From NCBI GenBank assembly GCA_028282485.1, contig JANQHU010000318.1, positions 1-5,952 of the forward strand: 5,952 bases of DNA, in the 5' to 3' direction. Made by a program: the position numbers and the translations under genes. Positions 4,532 to 5,952 of this stretch are shown here, one piece after another. Each line of letters opens with the position of its first letter. The stretch's first letter is position 1. The notes under the pieces were generated by a model that was not told the DNA's origin, searched no databases, and saw nothing but the letters and a program-made list of their open reading frames with translations. This DNA is from Bacillota bacterium. Lineage in GTDB: Bacteria; Bacillota; UBA4882; UBA8346.

Positions 4532-5952
4532 TTATAGACTCCTGGGGGTTATTTGAGGGCCATCATAAACAAATAAATAAATTGTCTTTTCATCATTGGG
4601 TTTTTGGTTAATATTTTTAATTATCTTTACCGGATCAAAAGCAAACTCAGCAAATGAGACGCGGCGTTGAATCTCTCGAATGGTCATCCCGTGAAATTTG
4701 GGTGGTAAATACTCTTTTTGATTAGCCTCATCTTGCCAAAACTGATAACTAAACCGACGGAGCTCTGGGCTCAGCGAGTCTCCTAGCCACTGGGGTAATT
4801 CCGGGATTCTTTCCCGGGATAATAAATCGTATTTAAGATAGTTTTGGATCGCCTCTGTATCAAAGCTTACTTTCTCCTGAAAGTAGGTTAATAAATACCG
4901 ATATAGCTCCCGACTTTTGTGAGCCAACGCATCATACCCCGCTGCCCGCCACCAGATCGCTAAACTCTCCCAAAAAGTAAAGGCCGTAGGATAGCAAGCC
5001 ATTAAATACTCCAACGTTAATTGGAAGCGCCCCGCATTATAATAACGATCTACTAAATCTTCAATGACTTTTAATTGCAACATCTCTTCATAACTCAACC
5101 ACTGGCTGGCTAAAACTTCATAGGGTGGTTCCTGAGTAAAGAGATAGCCATATTCTTTGGCGCGCTCCCGCAATCCCGAGCCGTGGAGCAACTTAAGAAA
5201 ACCCAACTGTAAGCGTTGGGGGCGTAAAGCTAGGGTCTCGTTAATACTCCGAGCCAAAGACTGATAGTCCTCACCGGGTAATCCGGCAATCAGATCCAAA
5301 TGAACCACCACCTGACTACGCTTTATGAGCTGCCCCACCTGACTCTTTAACTTGGTCAAGTTCATTTTTCTCTGAATCAGAGCTAGCGTCTCGGCATTAG
5401 TACTCTGAACCCCAATTTCGAATTGAAATAGCCCCAGGGGCGCCTTGGCTAATAGCTCTAGGTCTTCTTCGGCTAATAATTCGCCCATAATTTCAAAATG
5501 AAAATTAGTCTCTCCCGGGTTAGCTAGCAAAAAACGCCAGATCATCCGGGCTCTTTCAGGATTACAATTAAAAGTACGATCCACAAACTTTACCTGAGTA
5601 ATTCCCGCCGCCATAAACCTGGCTAAATCTTGCAGTACTTTATCTAATGGCAAATAACGTACTCCTGTTTCATTTGCCGAGAGACAATACTGACAGCGAT
5701 TCGGGCAACCTCGGGAAGATTCATAGTAAACTAACCGTTGCCGCAAATCTGCTAGGTCTTCCGGATAAGGAAAAGGGAGCCGACTCAGATCGGCTAGAGC
5801 CGGACGAGGAGGATTCAGCTTTACTGCAGTCCCCTCCCGATAAACCAAACCGGCAATCTCCTGCCAACGAGGCTGGGGGTTCGTTAGAGCCTCCAACCAT
5901 TCTTGAAAAGTCACTTCCCCTTCGCCAAAGACTACAAAATCAATAGCCGGAT
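4532..5952 (-). CDS. B12-binding domain radical SAM protein (DUF4080 type), 5' end beyond the right edge
   Basis: The visible frame encodes about 472 residues and is still open at the right edge. A GTG at 5914-5912 could be taken as the start. However, the 12 codons before it read PAIDFVVFGEGE, the usual end of an N-terminal cobalamin-binding domain in this superfamily, so the true start lies outside. Numbering from that GTG: the radical SAM 4Fe-4S motif CPNRCQYC has Cys70, Cys74 and Cys77. VKFVDRTFN is at 108-116, FEIGVQSTN at 165-173, DLIAGLPGEDY at 207-217 and LGFLKLLHGSGLR at 237-249; together they outline a complete TIM-barrel core. The C-terminal part (about 270-430), rich in Tyr, Trp and Leu, matches the position of the DUF4080 domain. 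Family knowledge suggests a cytoplasmic iron-sulfur enzyme that cleaves SAM, possibly a cobalamin-dependent methyl transferase; its substrate is unknown. It has no evident tie to the translation genes. I see no GC-rich terminator after its TAA. Confidence 0.9.
   Translation of the reverse strand, partial: PAIDFVVFGEGEVTFQEWLEALTNPQPRWQEIAGLVYREGTAVKLNPPRPALADLSRLPFPYPEDLADLRQRLVYYESSRGCPNRCQYCLSANETGVRYLPLDKVLQDLARFMAAGITQVKFVDRTFNCNPERARMIWRFLLANPGETNFHFEIMGELLAEEDLELLAKAPLGLFQFEIGVQSTNAETLALIQRKMNLTKLKSQVGQLIKRSQVVVHLDLIAGLPGEDYQSLARSINETLALRPQRLQLGFLKLLHGSGLRERAKEYGYLFTQEPPYEVLASQWLSYEEMLQLKVIEDLVDRYYNAGRFQLTLEYLMACYPTAFTFWESLAIWWRAAGYDALAHKSRELYRYLLTYFQEKVSFDTEAIQNYLKYDLLSRERIPELPQWLGDSLSPELRRFSYQFWQDEANQKEYLPPKFHGMTIREIQRRVSFAEFAFDPVKIIKNINQKPNDEKTIYLFVYDGPQITPRSL

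Noticed and set aside
5647..5946. A 99-codon plus-strand frame opposite the radical SAM gene
   Set aside because: It is antisense to the iron-sulfur motif region of a clear enzyme gene, and its translation has a low-complexity, charged, shadow-like composition.

Overview
The window looks like a chromosomal housekeeping segment of a low-to-moderate GC bacterium. Bacillota, probably a clostridial or Peptococcales-like lineage, is the best guess. The evidence is the gene order rpmE, DUF1385 (YqhQ), prfA, prmC, the consistently purine-rich Shine-Dalgarno sites, and the zinc-ribbon form of ribosomal protein L31. All genes lie on the minus strand, so the reading order is from high to low coordinates. 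I see no tRNA, rRNA, CRISPR array, insertion sequence or phage gene.

Right part (4532-5952): a radical SAM protein of the cobalamin-binding/DUF4080 type. Its 5' end lies outside the window. The GTG at 5914 would pass as a start, but the frame stays open to the right edge and encodes the usual end of a B12-binding domain, so the gene is cut by the window. Its stop is followed by a 97-base gap that carries a good extended -10 promoter for rpmE.

Middle part (1126-4434): rpmE (L31) has its own promoter and is followed by a hairpin terminator. Next comes an AT-rich control region with A/T tracts, a 7-3-7 inverted repeat and -35/-10-like hexamers. It appears to drive a three-gene unit: a DUF1385 membrane protein, release factor RF1 (prfA) and the RF glutamine methyltransferase (prmC). 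prfA and prmC overlap by 14 bases. PrmC is expected to methylate the Gln of the GGQ motif in the RF1 made from the same transcript. A hairpin plus U-tract ends the unit just after prmC.

Left part (1-1002): a secreted protein with a signal peptide and TolB/PD40-like beta-propeller repeats, cut by the left edge. It has no in-frame stop inside the window, so a search that demands a stop codon misses it.

Nothing here is clearly a new system. The observations most worth following are: (a) a tiny leader ORF between DUF1385 and prfA, with an excellent Shine-Dalgarno and a UAG stop, the codon RF1 itself reads; (b) the inverted repeat and A-tracts at the DUF1385-prfA-prmC promoter; (c) the two genes cut by the window edges; and (d) the uncharacterised but tightly conserved DUF1385 protein, co-transcribed with termination factors.
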